This document shows, one piece after another, positions 32,833 to 46,700 of a stretch of DNA of 64,000 nucleotides. Under the pieces are notes generated by a model. It had not been told where the DNA came from and made no database searches. It saw only the letters and a list, made by a program, of their open reading frames with translations. A program made the position numbers and the translations under genes. Origin of the DNA: Kappaphycus alvarezii. Its lineage: Eukaryota > Rhodophyta > Florideophyceae > Gigartinales > Solieriaceae. The number at the start of each line of letters is the position of its first letter. Positions within the stretch are counted from its first letter, which is position 1. The stretch lies in assembly GCA_002205965.3 (NCBI GenBank), contig NADL03000519.1, positions 62,001-126,000 of the forward strand, read 5' to 3'.

Positions 32833-35240
32833 CAAATAAATATGTCAATAACGAGCGAATTCTCTTAGATCATTTTCAGATAGCTACCAAGTCGTCTGTC
32901 ATTTTAGAATAAACTGATCAAGAATTGTGTATTTAATTTTGAGATATCCCGAAAAGCAGTATTTCTCACCTCTATACCCTGTGATCATTTTTACTATCCG
33001 ATACATCCAAAAGAGGACCCTTAAAATTGTTACGCTTGAGTTCATTCGAAGATACTTCAAGACGTACAAGCCAACATCTCTCCCAAACCGTGATGTCAAA
33101 GCTGCTCTTCACATTCAAGTTGACGCAAATTGACACGCCTTGGAAGCAGATGTAATCATGGTCATTTGCGAATATCTTCTAGTTGAATTTCCATACGATA
33201 TAAATTAGGATCTAGCGACAATGTTCAGGCTACTTCGCCAGTACTTGACGCGAATGGAACTAAACAATACGTGTGTCTCCTCAGTAGTTACGATCGGGCC
33301 TTACCAACAAGGACAAAACAGAAGAGATTCATGCTCTATACTATCCAGTGTGAAAAGATATTCAGAAGAATACTCATTGGTAATAACTTCCGCCATTTTG
33401 GAAATTCGAAAGCTTCTCACAATATTTTTAGTTCTTCAAATAGTCGTAAACGTTTACTGAATAACCTGAATAACTACGTAATTATATCAATGAATTAAAT
33501 ATGAAATAAACTTGATTCTGCTGCAGAATATAACCTCAATATAAAAAACTCACGTGGTACCATTAAGATTTCGAGGGCAAAGAAAAAAGATATTATTGCA
33601 AGTATGTCGCTGTAATCTGTGGAATATTTGTAGAATCAGTATGTCAAATGAAGGAATAGTACAGTAGTTTTTTCATAAGAATCGAATTTGAAAACATTCG
33701 CAAAGCTTAAGGTTAGAATATACAATCTCAGTCAAGCTCTACACTGTGCCAGAAGAATTGGAATAATTGAGATATTAAACATCCAAATATGCTCTCAAAG
33801 GTACACATATCGGAGGACGATAAAGTCCAATACCGATACACAACTGTAATTTATGCAACCGGAGCGAAATAATCTCTCTCAAATGTATCTTCCGCAAAGC
33901 CGCCATGAAATGGTCAACAAAATAAGAATTTCCTTGATTCCAGTTGCCCATCGACTAAGAAGAAAATGAAGGAAATCATAGGGGTATAGAAACTACTACT
34001 CGTCTGGAATCTTTGTTGAGACCGAATGCCCCTCCGACTAGTAATATACTTTATTTTAACAACGGAACTTACCGCAACCTCCGAAAGTAAATTTTGCGAT
34101 ATTTTGCTACCGATTATTGTCTAGCTATTTTCTATCTCGGCAATAGTTCCAGCCATGTCAGTATGGATACAATCACTAGAATTATGTTATCTATTTTGAC
34201 AATTTTAGTTGCATAAGAATTGCGGAGACAAAAATATTTTCATTCGAGACTTTGAAAGGCCACATAATATCACGACCAACTTTGATAATGTCCTTCGAAT
34301 GTATCCTGATCGCGAAAATAAAACTCGCATAGATCTATGACAACAAGTTGAGGAACCTATACTCGCTGATGATGACAATGGTCAGTTTACATTCAGATAC
34401 AATGAATGTAACACCGAATGCTCCTAGGAGCACGAGATTGTAGCGAAACAAAATGATCAGAAATATTCGGGTCCAATTCAACCGTTTCAAATGGAATAGA
34501 AGATCCCAATTCTGATTTTTATGAAGACTTACAGTTCCTTTACTACGTATTTTCACTAAGGAACTGTATATTTCCCTTCTGTATAGAATATTATTCATAC
34601 GGGACTACTTTTCGAGAAAGTATTTAAAGTAAAATATTTACAGAGGGGTAAACTTCAATCCGTGCATCTGATTTCATCGAAATGGCACGAAATAGGCCTT
34701 ATTTGCGAGAGATACAAAATTTATTTCCATGTAGCATGAATTCAGTGCGTAAGAACAAAAAGAAAAACAGGAAGTATTCAAACGCGTATTCATTGTCTCT
34801 AGGGACAGAACAGTCAATCTTCAAAACTCTCGCGCTCATTATTGTGTACTCAATGAGTCAAGTTCAAAATTACAGGAAGACTAAACTTAGATAAGTTCAG
34901 AGTAAACGTTCAAAGAGCTGTAAGTTCAATGAGTATCCAAATCCCCACTCCCACAGCCCTTACATCCCTTGAGGTTGATGTTGTCAAATAGAGTAAACCG
35001 TTCCTATTTGGACTTAATATAGTCGATAAACTTTGTATTTACTTGAAACCCGATAAGAACTATTTCAACCGGTCTTCGACTGTAAAGTCCAATTATTGGC
35101 AAAAAAGGTCATGTGTGTTTCGATGAAATCAACTTTACATTGATTTCAACCATTCTGAACTGAAAAAATTCGCTGAGAGCATAGTCACCTCTCATCTGAT
35201 AACTTATTGAATCTTCTCAAAAGAGATCTAATAGGAGAGT

Positions 35241-35805
35241 TTGGTGCTATTACGAAAAGAATTCTCGACAAAATATACCAAAATTGTGACATTTACACGC
35301 CTTGCTCCAACTATTGTCCAATTTAAGGTTTCCATGCATGATGCTGACAAAGTAATGTTCGGCGAAGAACCATCTCGATATGATGTTTCTAATCAATCCG
35401 ATGATCCAGTTCTTTACTTCATCTACGGAGCAACTATTTTCTCTGGTGCCATATTTTTTGATTAAAATTCTGGATAAAATCAGAGTGTTGAAGGAACCTA
35501 ACTTACCCTTCTCGAAGCAGGTTTTTGTAAGTACTCTGTTCATCCAATTCAGACCCGTAAAAAAGCATGTGATATCACACTAAAGATCTCTGGAGTAGAA
35601 TCTCATAACTTTCTTGGAATATGAGAAATTATTCACTCCCTATTGCGCCATATTTATCTAAAAGTACGTAGAATGTACCCCCATATAAAAAAAGAACTCT
35701 TAATATAGACAGCTAACAAATAAGTGAATGATAAAATTGGGTGGAAACGGGTTGGTAGCGCCATTTATGGTCTTCGGAATCCAACCTAGGTTCCTAAATC
35801 TAAGC
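35241..35805 (+). pseudogene. Copia integrase relic, relic G
   Basis: The plus strand reads QFKVSMHDADKVMFGEE and PVLYFIYGATIFSGAIFFD (integrase strand that should hold the first Asp, here worn), then SGVESHNFLGI and LRHIYLKVRRMYPHIKKELL followed by ANK, VNDKIG and GSAIYGLRNPT. The VESHN block holds the catalytic Glu of the DDE triad, and the phrase order is that of copia integrases. Stops and frame changes separate the pieces. It shows that this AT-rich tract is old retrotransposon. Confidence 0.65.
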
Positions 35806-36329
35806 TCTTTTCTAAGTGAGTAAAACGAACGCATGAAAATTATTGCTATGTCAATGGTTGAAATAAACAATATTGCTGCGATATTTTTTTCTCTACTGCG
35901 CTAATTATTGGTTTTTCCATGTTTCATGTTCCGTCTAATTCGGATATAATTTATTATCCTGGCCATAAAGTTCGTCTCTTCACAGGTAAAAAGTATTTAT
36001 TGCTCCTTAGACAGCTATCGATTTACAGGACAATTTTTTTAATGTCAAGAGAGTGAACTTACTTATTGAACACTTCAACCTCCGACAACGGAAACCGTAC
36101 TTTCAAAAAATTAGGGAATACTTTTTGACGAATGATAGTTTTATTCTTCCCTGAATTGTATCAGGCTATTTCGAAACCATTTTGTTATAAAACAATCCAC
36201 TTGAAACGTTTTCCGCATTGACTTAGCAGAAATCATACATACTAAAGATCTGTATACAATAGAATTTGGCCCCGAAAAAGGAAACAAAATATGAGACTCA
36301 TTGGATGCAGCAAATGAAAAGTAGTATGA

Positions 36330-37010
36330 AAGTATAAAGTGCCGGATAACGCTAACGTTCTAGGTGGGTGGTTTATTCCCGCTGTTAAGGACTCTGGTAC
36401 TGGTAGCGAAGTAAAGAAAGCTACATTTGTTGTCCAGGGTCACCACAACCAAACGGATAATCTATTATCTATGATATTAGTGTATATCAGTCCAACGTCC
36501 TCATATATAGCCATATTTAGGGTTATGTATTTACCATTATACATTTTATGAATATGTTTGTTAGAAAAAAGTTTTCCTGCTATATTTTGGGCTAGCACGT
36601 ACTTTAAATATAAAAAGCTCAGTCAGTTCAAAAAAATCGTAAATTTAACGCTATAGTTTACGAAATACTTTTAAAATGTGATGATCTCCTATCGTAGTTT
36701 CATTGTGCCATAATTCATCCTGCATGCACCTGCATGCTTTAGCCTAATGTATAGGGATTTTAAGCTACTGAGTACGTATTCACTGTAATTTGATGTGTCT
36801 CGACTATCATTTTGGAAAATATTTAAAGCTTTTTTAATCGCCACAGCCACTGAGAGTATAAATATGATAAATAGTTTTGCCTTCACGAGGTCAAATTGAG
36901 CCTCATATGAGGAAAGTGCTACAGCGGATGGAGACCAGTACTGGTCTTCAACTTTCGATTCGCATTTTTTCTGCTTTTGGTTTTACGAAACTCTCAACAG
37001 ATGTTACCAA
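36330..37010 (+). pseudogene. Copia reverse transcriptase relic, relic G
   Basis: NANVLGGWFIPAVKDSGTGS and KKATFVVQGHHNQ (36339-36450) are the copia RT opening, and further on GDQYWSSTFDSHF (about 36925) fits the 'LxxSGDYWHxTF' block. It follows the integrase relic at the expected distance and orientation. The catalytic strand was not found. Confidence 0.6.
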
Positions 37011-40000
37011 AATCTATCTCTAAATTGCCAGAAATATGCAAAGGTACATGTAGGTTAAGTCAAGAAAGGTCTAAACTACGTCCTAGTGCAGTGATGAAGC
37101 TTCATCAACTACCTTTGGACTTCTCGATAGTTGTTATTACTGGGAAATAATAATTTCGGAACATTTTTGATCTGATTTAGGAACTAGATACAGAAATCAT
37201 CACGAATCATTCCTCTTAAAAATGCTTGATTAGAAAATTTCTGGAATTTTTGTAAAAAATTTCGAAGACTTGCTCAAGCTGTCAATGAAAAATTTGAAAT
37301 GCATTCAAAGAGAGAGTAGAATCTTTTTAAGTGATAATGAAGTGTGTACGAAATATATATTTCTCTACAACATATAATTCTCGAGACAAAAGATCTAAAA
37401 TGAAATCTTTAGATCCAAAGTACATCAATCCAACCACATTAGTACATTTAATTTATTCCCTTAGGATGCCTCTCTCAGTTTTTACATGTCTCAAACTGCA
37501 CAATTAGCTTGTTTACCGTACGCGAGGCCAAATATTACAATTGAAATCGCTTAAGCCGCTCAATTTACGGAATAATTGTTCACAAGAGGGGAAAAACGAT
37601 GATATAATTAATCTTTCTCTGAGTGTCTTTACAAATGGAAAAACTATTCTACTCAAGTCCCCATCTTGATTTCAACTATATATACATAAGATTGTATTCG
37701 GATGAATTACTTGTGACGAAAATTGACGGATCCTCACAGTTCGGTTACATTATCTTCTTACTAGACAGCATTGACAAATTGCAATCACTGTATTGATCAT
37801 CAAATAAGTCTAAATTTGTGACCATATATCTCCTTCTAAGTGAAGCTGTTTAATTACCTAATGCTTTTAAAATTTCACTTTTAAAATGTCTAATGCTTCG
37901 GAAAATAGCCCACGAAACATTCTGCTACAACCAGTCCCTATTAAACTGTTAACGGATACCTTATCTCTTTTTGATTTTATAGCTTCAGAACATCAACTTC
38001 GTTTGTTTTGAGTTCAATTTCCCAGAAGCTTTGGATAAATTCAAAAGCGACTTCGTTATAAATGTTATTGTTAGAGATGGTCGGGTTACTCGTCCAATAA
38101 AAAAATGGATTGACAGAGATAGTTAAATTTTTATAGATCAAAACCTCCAGAAAAGGTAAGAATATTGCAATTTGAAAGTTAGCTGTGAACTTGTAGTACT
38201 TCTCATTAATTTTATACACACGGTTATGGCTTGATACTTGCAATACAGGATACGAATTAACGTTTTTAATAATATTTTTGGCTGTACTTTATGTTATATG
38301 TCATCCCAACCTATGCTTCCGACCTGTGAGTTTTAGGCAGCAGAATCTTCAGTATAAAAGGAAAGATGGTGCTGCATCCTTCACACCGTCAGCAACCATC
38401 ATCGAAAAGAAGAATACCTGAGCAAAATTCCAGACATTGAGCAGAAAATTGTCCAAGATTATAGCTGTCAAACCGTAAGTTCGCTACCCAAGCTCGCTAC
38501 TCACATTAAAGTGCTACATGTAGCACTAAAGAAACAGCCTATAATAAGCCCCTCGGACTCAATACGGAGTGAAAAAGGACGTAGGATTCAATAAAATGTA
38601 AGTTACCGAGGCAAAAGTACCAAACTATCACATATTTTCATTACTCGTATCAGCAAATAGTAATACAACTGCACCTATGATAATGCTTTCAGTTTCAATG
38701 CGTTACGAATAAATTATATAACTGCACCTTTATAGAGGTTAAATTTACATTATTTATATGTCGACTATCTGGAAAAATGTTGAAGAGGTAGATAATAAGG
38801 GAATTAAAATAGGTAGATGTATAAGTGTCAATTAAGTAAAGAGTAGAACGAGTAGATGTAAAATTATTGCTATATCTAAGCCACCTTTCTACAGAAAAAT
38901 ATTATAGCTAGTGAGATAAGAGCACTAGCTAATGAATGATGTCTCAACCTACCGAAATTTTTCCCCTTCTTCACCAAGCTTCCCCATCGAACCTCGTACT
39001 CATAATCACAACCGTATACTCTAAGATGCTGTGTTCTATAATCTAACGAGAAATACTGTTCCTGATTCACAAATTTCTTCTACACATAAAAGAAATATCT
39101 GAAAGAGAAGTGATTGATACCCCTGTTTTCAATGAACTTAATTAAGGTTTAACTAATATCGAAACCCAGAAGATGAAGTGATCCAATTGAAATCAAATGA
39201 TGACGAGACAAAATAAAGTATAACTAGCTTCGACAACAACGAGTCCGAAAATATATTAGAGAAGTGTATGAATGGTAATAACATTTAAAATGTTTCAACT
39301 CAGTTTCAAGAATTTTCCAAACTTCAGGTCTTCCAATGAGTGAAGTGATACTTGGAGCAAACATTGTCCTGTTTCAAGACTTTCCTGGAAACAGAAATTC
39401 CCGCGTTCATCGGATTCATGTCCTATAGGTGTCCTTCAAGTTTTATTTGGTATTACCAATCAAGAACTACTAAACGAAATTGGCTATAAGTTCAGTACAA
39501 GGAGGAAGAGTGGCCACCAGGTATATTTTCTTAATGAATACGGAAATATTTGACGAAAACACTTATGTGTCCTAGCACGGAACTATACCAAAATATCTCC
39601 AGGGTTTAGTGGAGGTCATCATTTTACTGCGGAGCAACTAAGTTAATTCTACGAAACTATGAAAACATCGCAAATTTTATCATTCTCCGAAGACATAGCT
39701 AGAGAAAGACCTTCCTTGTACACAAAAAAAATTCCAAAATTATCAAGGAACGAATATCGCAGGTTAATCTACAAATTTTCCGAAATGCGGGACTCTATAC
39801 CCAGAGGAAAAGAAGCACTAGAAGACCACCAATTCGTGGGAGTGGCATTACAGATGCCTCATTTCTTATATGGTCAGGGACATTGTGGAACTTCAAAAAG
39901 CTGGTTGTTTGGTGTAAGAAATCCGAGAAACGGCACATATCAATCAATCAATAACTCTGAAAGATATAACTGAGAAGGATGTTGAAGCTTGACAAGAAAT

Positions 40001-40589
40001 GTCGGAGACATAAACGTTTCCTGCTCTCAATAAGTATTGCGATTACATTCTATATAAGAAACAATCGAATTTGGGAACCGTAGAAGTTTGGAACTACCGA
40101 TCAGTTACGAACTTCTACGGAAGAATAAATGCAATTAGAGGTCTCATAAGTAAAATCTTACATTTGAAACTGCATAAATATAAAATAGCTACGCTAAGCA
40201 AAAAGATAAGCTCAAAAATGGATGGCTATTATTCTCGTGAATTACCATGGACAGACATGTGATTAATTTCGGGTTGAAATAACTGAATCCATAAGTTGCT
40301 TAATATGGGATTAATATAAGACCTGAGGGAGTAAAAACAACGGTTGGTTTACTTTAAAGCTCGTTTAAACAATTAATTTTCCAAGTGGTAATATTGCATG
40401 TGTACGCAGATATACACACTCCTTCCAACTATCATTTGCATAAATTATTATTTATGATTATAAAAAATCCAGATTGCATACAGAAACTTAAAATGCTGAC
40501 AAAGTAGTACAGAAGGACCGCCAAAGACATAAGGCCCATATCAAGTCCGGGTAGCTTTCACGCATTGTTTTCAGTCCAAGCGTAAAGAT
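37011..40589. other. AT-rich debris of relic G, no readable gene
   Basis: No domain was recognised between the RT piece and the possible RNase H end. The distance is longer than in an intact copia element, so something may be inserted here. The 104-codon frame at 39659-39973 has no family resemblance I can support. Confidence 0.3.
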
Positions 40590-40710
40590 CCAGTGGAATT
40601 CTGCTCAAATCTGGCTAATGTCATCCAGGGGCTTACAAAACTATTTTATTGTGCGTACTTACAACTAGTTTCCAGGCTAATCTTTTGCAGTACCTGCGGT
40701 CATATTTTTG
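40590..40710 (+). pseudogene. Possible end of copia RNase H, relic G
   Basis: EFCSNLANVIQGLTKLF resembles the 'GFVRSxANxADGLTK' end of copia RNase H (compare ASNVADGFKK in copy C). The Asp of ADGL is replaced. This is a single short motif, so low certainty. Confidence 0.35.
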
Positions 40711-43700
40711 GGCACAAAAAAATAATCTTAAATGACAGTAAGTTTTTATTAATTAAATCTACCAGCTTTAATGGTTTTAGCCGTCTAAAGCCTATTTATT
40801 TGCAACGAAAAGATATTTTTCGATTATATTCAGATTAAATTTGCATTCTTAGGAGTTCGTATTTTTAGGAGTTTTCGCTGGAAAAACCACCACCTTGATA
40901 TGCGCAAATGCTATGAAACTTGCGTAAAGATATGAGTGTGAATTTAAATTGTTGCTTTTTCTGGAGTATTTCTTGAGTTCAGCTTTTCCTAATATCTGTA
41001 GAGAACTGAAGTGTTGCATTCTTGTTGTATTTACAGTTAGTAAGAAACGGATAATTTTCTCTAAGAACAGTAGGAAACTTCAAAGGGAACAGTAAGAACG
41101 AGAAACTATCAATCATTGGTAAATCTTTTGTCCAATACACGCAAACTGACACATCATTTTAGTAATGAGTTGATATCCAATACAAGCTCGATTGTTTTTC
41201 ATATTAAATGCTTTTTTAAATATTTACTCAATGATATGAGAATATAGGAAAATACCTTGGTCCTTTTTTGAGCTTTAAACTGTTTGTTTATTCATTTAAA
41301 AAAAAATCTTTTATCCGAGTAGCTATCTGTTGCAAGGCAGTTCTTTATGTTGATAGACTTGAGTACTTAGTAAATTATATGTTAAATTCATGCAGAATTT
41401 TAAGTTATTGATGTCGCCATTTTCTTGGGAATTTCTTCTTTTTCGAAAGAAACGTAGAACTTTTCTGTGAATGATTTGTTGAGATTTTTCTTATTCTGTA
41501 CTCAAGCAAAAACTTGACTTAAAAATTCTGCTCATGTTTCCGTAATAGTTCAATTGTAGTGATAAACAGTGCAAGTAAACGCATAGTGAATACAACACAC
41601 TAAGTATACTTGGAAAAATCATATATGGTATTTTAAATACATTTTTTGAGAATTATTTTACACCTCCTTTAATATAAGTACCAATGATATCGTGAGAAAT
41701 CTTAAACGGAGAAATTTGGAAGAATGGCTAGAGACTGGCAAGAAACCGAACTTTCAAACGATATTAATTGTCCATGAACCCTTTTTTTAGAATACTTTAT
41801 ACTGCTTAACTGAAAACATTTCGCATAGAATCAGTAGTTTTGATTCGGTACCTGAAAAGCTGTAAAATAAAGTTTGAATACAATATAAATCGTTACTGAA
41901 ATTGCGTCGGGTATTTCCGGTGAGCATGGTACTCAAGTGAAGAAGCTGTATCACTTTTACCGGTGATGACTCTGCTGCTTTGTCTTTATAGCCATGATTC
42001 CCGTGAAATGTGGGAAAGAGGCGTTCAATTTAAAAGCAGAGGTTATTTGTCTAACCGCTCCTTCGGATTCATGGGATCCACGACTCGATTTGTATAAATG
42101 TTTGAGGAGGCTTGAATTTCAGATATTCTACAAAATAAAACCTTATTTTGGATCGTTCCAGACACTTAATACCCAAACCGCTCCCCTAAAAGACCTATCA
42201 ACTTAATAAATTTTAGCGGAGGGTAAAATTGTAATGTAAAAGTAGCCTCAAGTTAATCGCCAGTAAAATAGATGCAAAATGGTACTGTGTTCAATAAATC
42301 TAAATGTATTAAAGGATGTTATACAGGAAGCATGAATCATAGAGCCTAGTATAATGTAAGAACAGAGTTTTTTGTAGAGTAGTGTTCGGGTCTTGAAGGA
42401 ACAGTATATATAACTATAAAATCACTGAAATTACTAAGAATATTACAGTTTAGTACAGTTAAATAATCAAATAAATAGTGAGCGACATGGCGCGTTTGCA
42501 TAATACTACATCTACGTTTTCTGCAATAAAGAGGCATAGTAACCAAATCAAGGTGAAATTGGTTAGAATGGGCTCTTTAAACTACTTAATACCGAACGCT
42601 TCAGTATGTATAGAAAAGAAGCAGTATACCCAAAATCAAAGACTTCAAAATTAAGGATCCGGGTCTACAGTTTCCGTCCCAATTCGATAATAAAAAGAGG
42701 ATTTGTCCCCCTGTGAGGCAAAGATATCCTTTTAGTTTTAAAAAAGTGGTACCCAAAGGCCCTAATAAGCCGCTGATTGATTTGAAATCCGTGTTTTCTC
42801 TATCTAGATTGTTCAAGTTCCCTCTGTATCAATTATTTGTTTTGTCTCTTATATTTCGCCTTGTTTCTTATTTTACAATTATTTGAGTGAACTTTTCGGA
42901 ATTTGTAATTATTATATTGAAAATAGTCACTCAATTACTCAAAGAAAGGGATTATATTTAATTATTAACAACCAAGAAAGGATATTTATGGACAGAGCTG
43001 TATTTCTTGCGGTTCAATATGAATCTAATCCAAGGAGAATGAATTTTTCTTTCTCGCGTACATTCTGGATCGAATAGAGGTAATCTTAGGGCGACCTAAT
43101 TCCGAAGATGCTTAAAATTACAGATAAGAAGCAGTTCGAAGCAATGGGAATAAATTTTAGGGTAATTTATCTTAGATATCACGTTCGGTATGTTAGTCGC
43201 AAGAACCTGCAATATCATTTAAATCTCGTAGATTTCTAAGTACTCACCTTTATATGCAGTTTCATCCGTATTTTAGTCCTTGTGTCACATATAGATGGCA
43301 TCATATGTATATCTGATCTGCATTTTTCTTAAGAAACTTATGTAATTAAAGAGATATGGTCGAAAAAGTGCAATAGACGTAAAAATCCTTGTCCGACTAC
43401 AGAATCGACGGATAGAGCTCTTAAAAAATTTTGAATTCAAATTCTTCCTGAAAATATGTTTGTAAACAATCTGATCCCAATCAATGTAGTGGTACAGATA
43501 TCCCTTCCTATTTATATTATTGATCATGAAAACAATTAATTTAGCTTTTACTTTCGGCATCGGAGTGTAGGTGAAAAAAACTGTCCCATATAATTCGGTT
43601 CTTTTGTCATGAATTATACAAAACTGAAGGCATTAAAATACCCTCATTTTTATTTTAGGAATTATGGGGATTTTTTCGGCAGAAATACTTCCATGATTAG

Positions 43701-46700
43701 GAAAGGAACTTCGAGACGAGAGAAATTCTTTCAAATACTTGAAGATTTTGGCTTATTTAATCGGCCCTAAATTATGAAAAATATATGCATTCTTCATTTA
43801 AATATACGTTTTTTCGAAACATTCTTATCGATGTTGCTTCGTATGAAGTTGCTTTCGCTTTTTCATTAATTGCACTATTGCATGGCTTTTAATCTCATAA
43901 CTCACCGCAAAAAGTCAAAAAATGTACTTTAGTACCATCTAAGTCTTTAGGGTATACAGCAGAAAAAGTTTACAGCAAATTTCCAGCAAAGCTATTTACA
44001 ATAGTCCTAAAAATAGCTCCCATTATGAGAATATAGCGAAAATGTTTGAACCAGTTCTGAACATTATATATTCTGAATAATGAAAGGTGTACCCAATTCT
44101 TCCATGAATGAGACAGTCTCCACCTATGGATAAAAATGCGGGTCAAGGCTATTTTTCATTTGATCAATTAAAGAATTAACTGCGGGAGTGCGTTCGGAAA
44201 ATTCAATAGCTGGAACTCTTTTCCGTTGTTATGTTACCACATATATTCGGAAAACACCAATTCTTTGCGTCCGCAGCCACATGTTCTTCTTCCCGGGAAA
44301 TATCGAGAAACTAAAACACTCCGATGTAAGATTATCACCTTTTTTCAAGGTATATATAGAAAAACGCACCTTACTGATTCCTATGAATATAATTTTTCTC
44401 TACCCGATATACATAAAGTCACCTCATAGTCGCAGGAGGTATCTTACGTTAAAAAGGTGTACCTATTCACGAGAAACTAGAAGTATAATTCTTACACTTC
44501 CATGGTTCCCTCCGTTCACCCCAGGAAATTTTTTTACGAACTCAAAGTTTAACTCAACAGCCCCAACTATTAAAGATGGAGACAGGTCCGAAAAAAAAAT
44601 ACCCCTCTTACATTTGGGGTCCCCAAAAAAATTCCAAACAAAGAGCCGAGAGCGTCCTGTCCTAAGGATGAATTCGTGCACCGATGCATTGATTTAAAGG
44701 AATAGACAGATTACATATTGACTGTCCTTCCTCTTGCTTTTGTGGAGCTCCATAAGGACTTCCAAGGTTGATAAATTGATATATTATTACAAATTGTGGG
44801 AAAATCGTTTAAATGCATTTAGGTCAAATTTAGTAGACATGTTGACATCAAATGACTTTACATGATAAATTGGCTGTCCCTGAGGAGTCTTGATGATGAT
44901 TGAGCACTTATGGGATATGTAGAGAGCAGCAATAGGTTTCACTCTGCATATTTTGTTCTCAGGTTTCGTATTTCGTTTCTAGAATATTAAATCATGAATA
45001 AATAGCAAAAAAAGTCGACAACAGGCGAATACAGCTATTTTGTTTCATTTTAACGTGATATTCAATCGTTCACGTCTTCGTAGTTTTTGTCCTTGATTTC
45101 AATAAAAATGCATGTTTGAAACAATCTCAAACTCCGTAGACGGATCTACAGTCGCTATAAATTTTCTCCCACACGAAAACTTTTTGCGCGAATATGCTGG
45201 CATTTCCTTTTCCAAGAGTGCTGGAAAAGTTTCCTGTTGTATTTCCGGGAGCACTTATTGTACGTTAAACAGCGTCCTCTTTTTTCATAGTTCCTGCTAG
45301 ACGAAAGGAGGTCCTCCCTTCAGTCTTAAAATAAACATATTTGCAGCGCAAAGGAGCAGTGAGATTAATCTAACCACAAAATTATGAAAATAATTCCCCT
45401 GAATCCAAAGATTTCGTATTTAGATAAAATGCCCCAGACAAATGAGTCCAAAATAGTTCCATCAGGAAAATGTGATGACTACTGCGGTACCCGTAGACAT
45501 TTTAGTTGGTACATATTCTCCATTATTCGTACTAGAGAACATTCTTCGTACGACTCCCAAATTTCGCGTGACTTGGAGTTATGTAAACCGGCCACATTTC
45601 CCCGAAAACACCGAAACAACGCAGAAAATAAAGTAAAGAATATTATGACTACAGAATATTTTAACTACAAATTAGCTACCTTAAAAAGTATCCCTGTCCT
45701 TCCTTATTAATGTAGCCCTAATGCATTACAAAAACGAAAACAATTGTCTCAAGGAAGTGAAACTTATACCGACAGAATGTCCTGGAGGACTGAAAAGCTT
45801 AGTTACAGAGCGATAACATTTTTATTGAGCTTTCAACTGTCCCTATTGACGAAACTCGTGATGGGAGTTGTACAGAAAATTTTGTTTGCATTTAATGACC
45901 TGTTGCAAGTATGAGAAGGAGAATTTATGGATAATTATGCACACAGCAGAAGTATTTGCATCAATTTAACAAAGTTGCAAAGTTTTCTCATTGAAGACAA
46001 TACATGAAGATTTTTACAAATAGGATTTTCTTTACTGGGACGACATATTCAATATTGGTATGAATTAAAATTTAAAATGCCCCCAGAAATCCAAGCTTCA
46101 AAACTGATAAGTACACTAGCTTGGAAGAAGATATTACTGAATACTTCTCTCAAGTATTATAAAAGGCTAAACTCACAGAAATAAAGAGCGTAGCGTAGAG
46201 GGTTGAAAATTTCGGAAAAACTATTATTTGAGAACTACTTTTCCCTTTGGAAGACATGCACAATTCTGTGGAAACGTTTGCTTACAATTACTAATCACAC
46301 CAAAACTGATTTTTTGATTTGTGTAAACGAAATAGAAAAGACGTCTCCAAAAATAATACATCATTAGTAAATACTAAAAACAAGCCAAATATTAATGATG
46401 CAGAAGTCAAGTCTAATGAAAATCAATACATAATAAAACCTCGAGACCAAGCAGAAGAAAGTGGTAGGCCTCTCAGCATAAAACTAAACTGCAATACGGT
46501 ATTCACGAAATTATATTATGTTGTGTGAATAAATCTTCGTAGGAAGAATAACTAATTTGCACATCGCCGCCGGCAAACCGCCCCGTCGGGCGTTCGAAGC
46601 GAATTTTGTCCTTGGTCCCATACGAGAAATGTAAAAAATATTTTTGCTTCATTAGACTTGAAATGAACTTTAAGGTGGTCTTCATAATTAAAAAGAAGCT

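Noticed and set aside
44188-44697. 169-codon plus-strand frame in the AT-rich tract
   Set aside because: Basic, no recognisable motif, no neighbours in order; could be chance. Not called as a gene.
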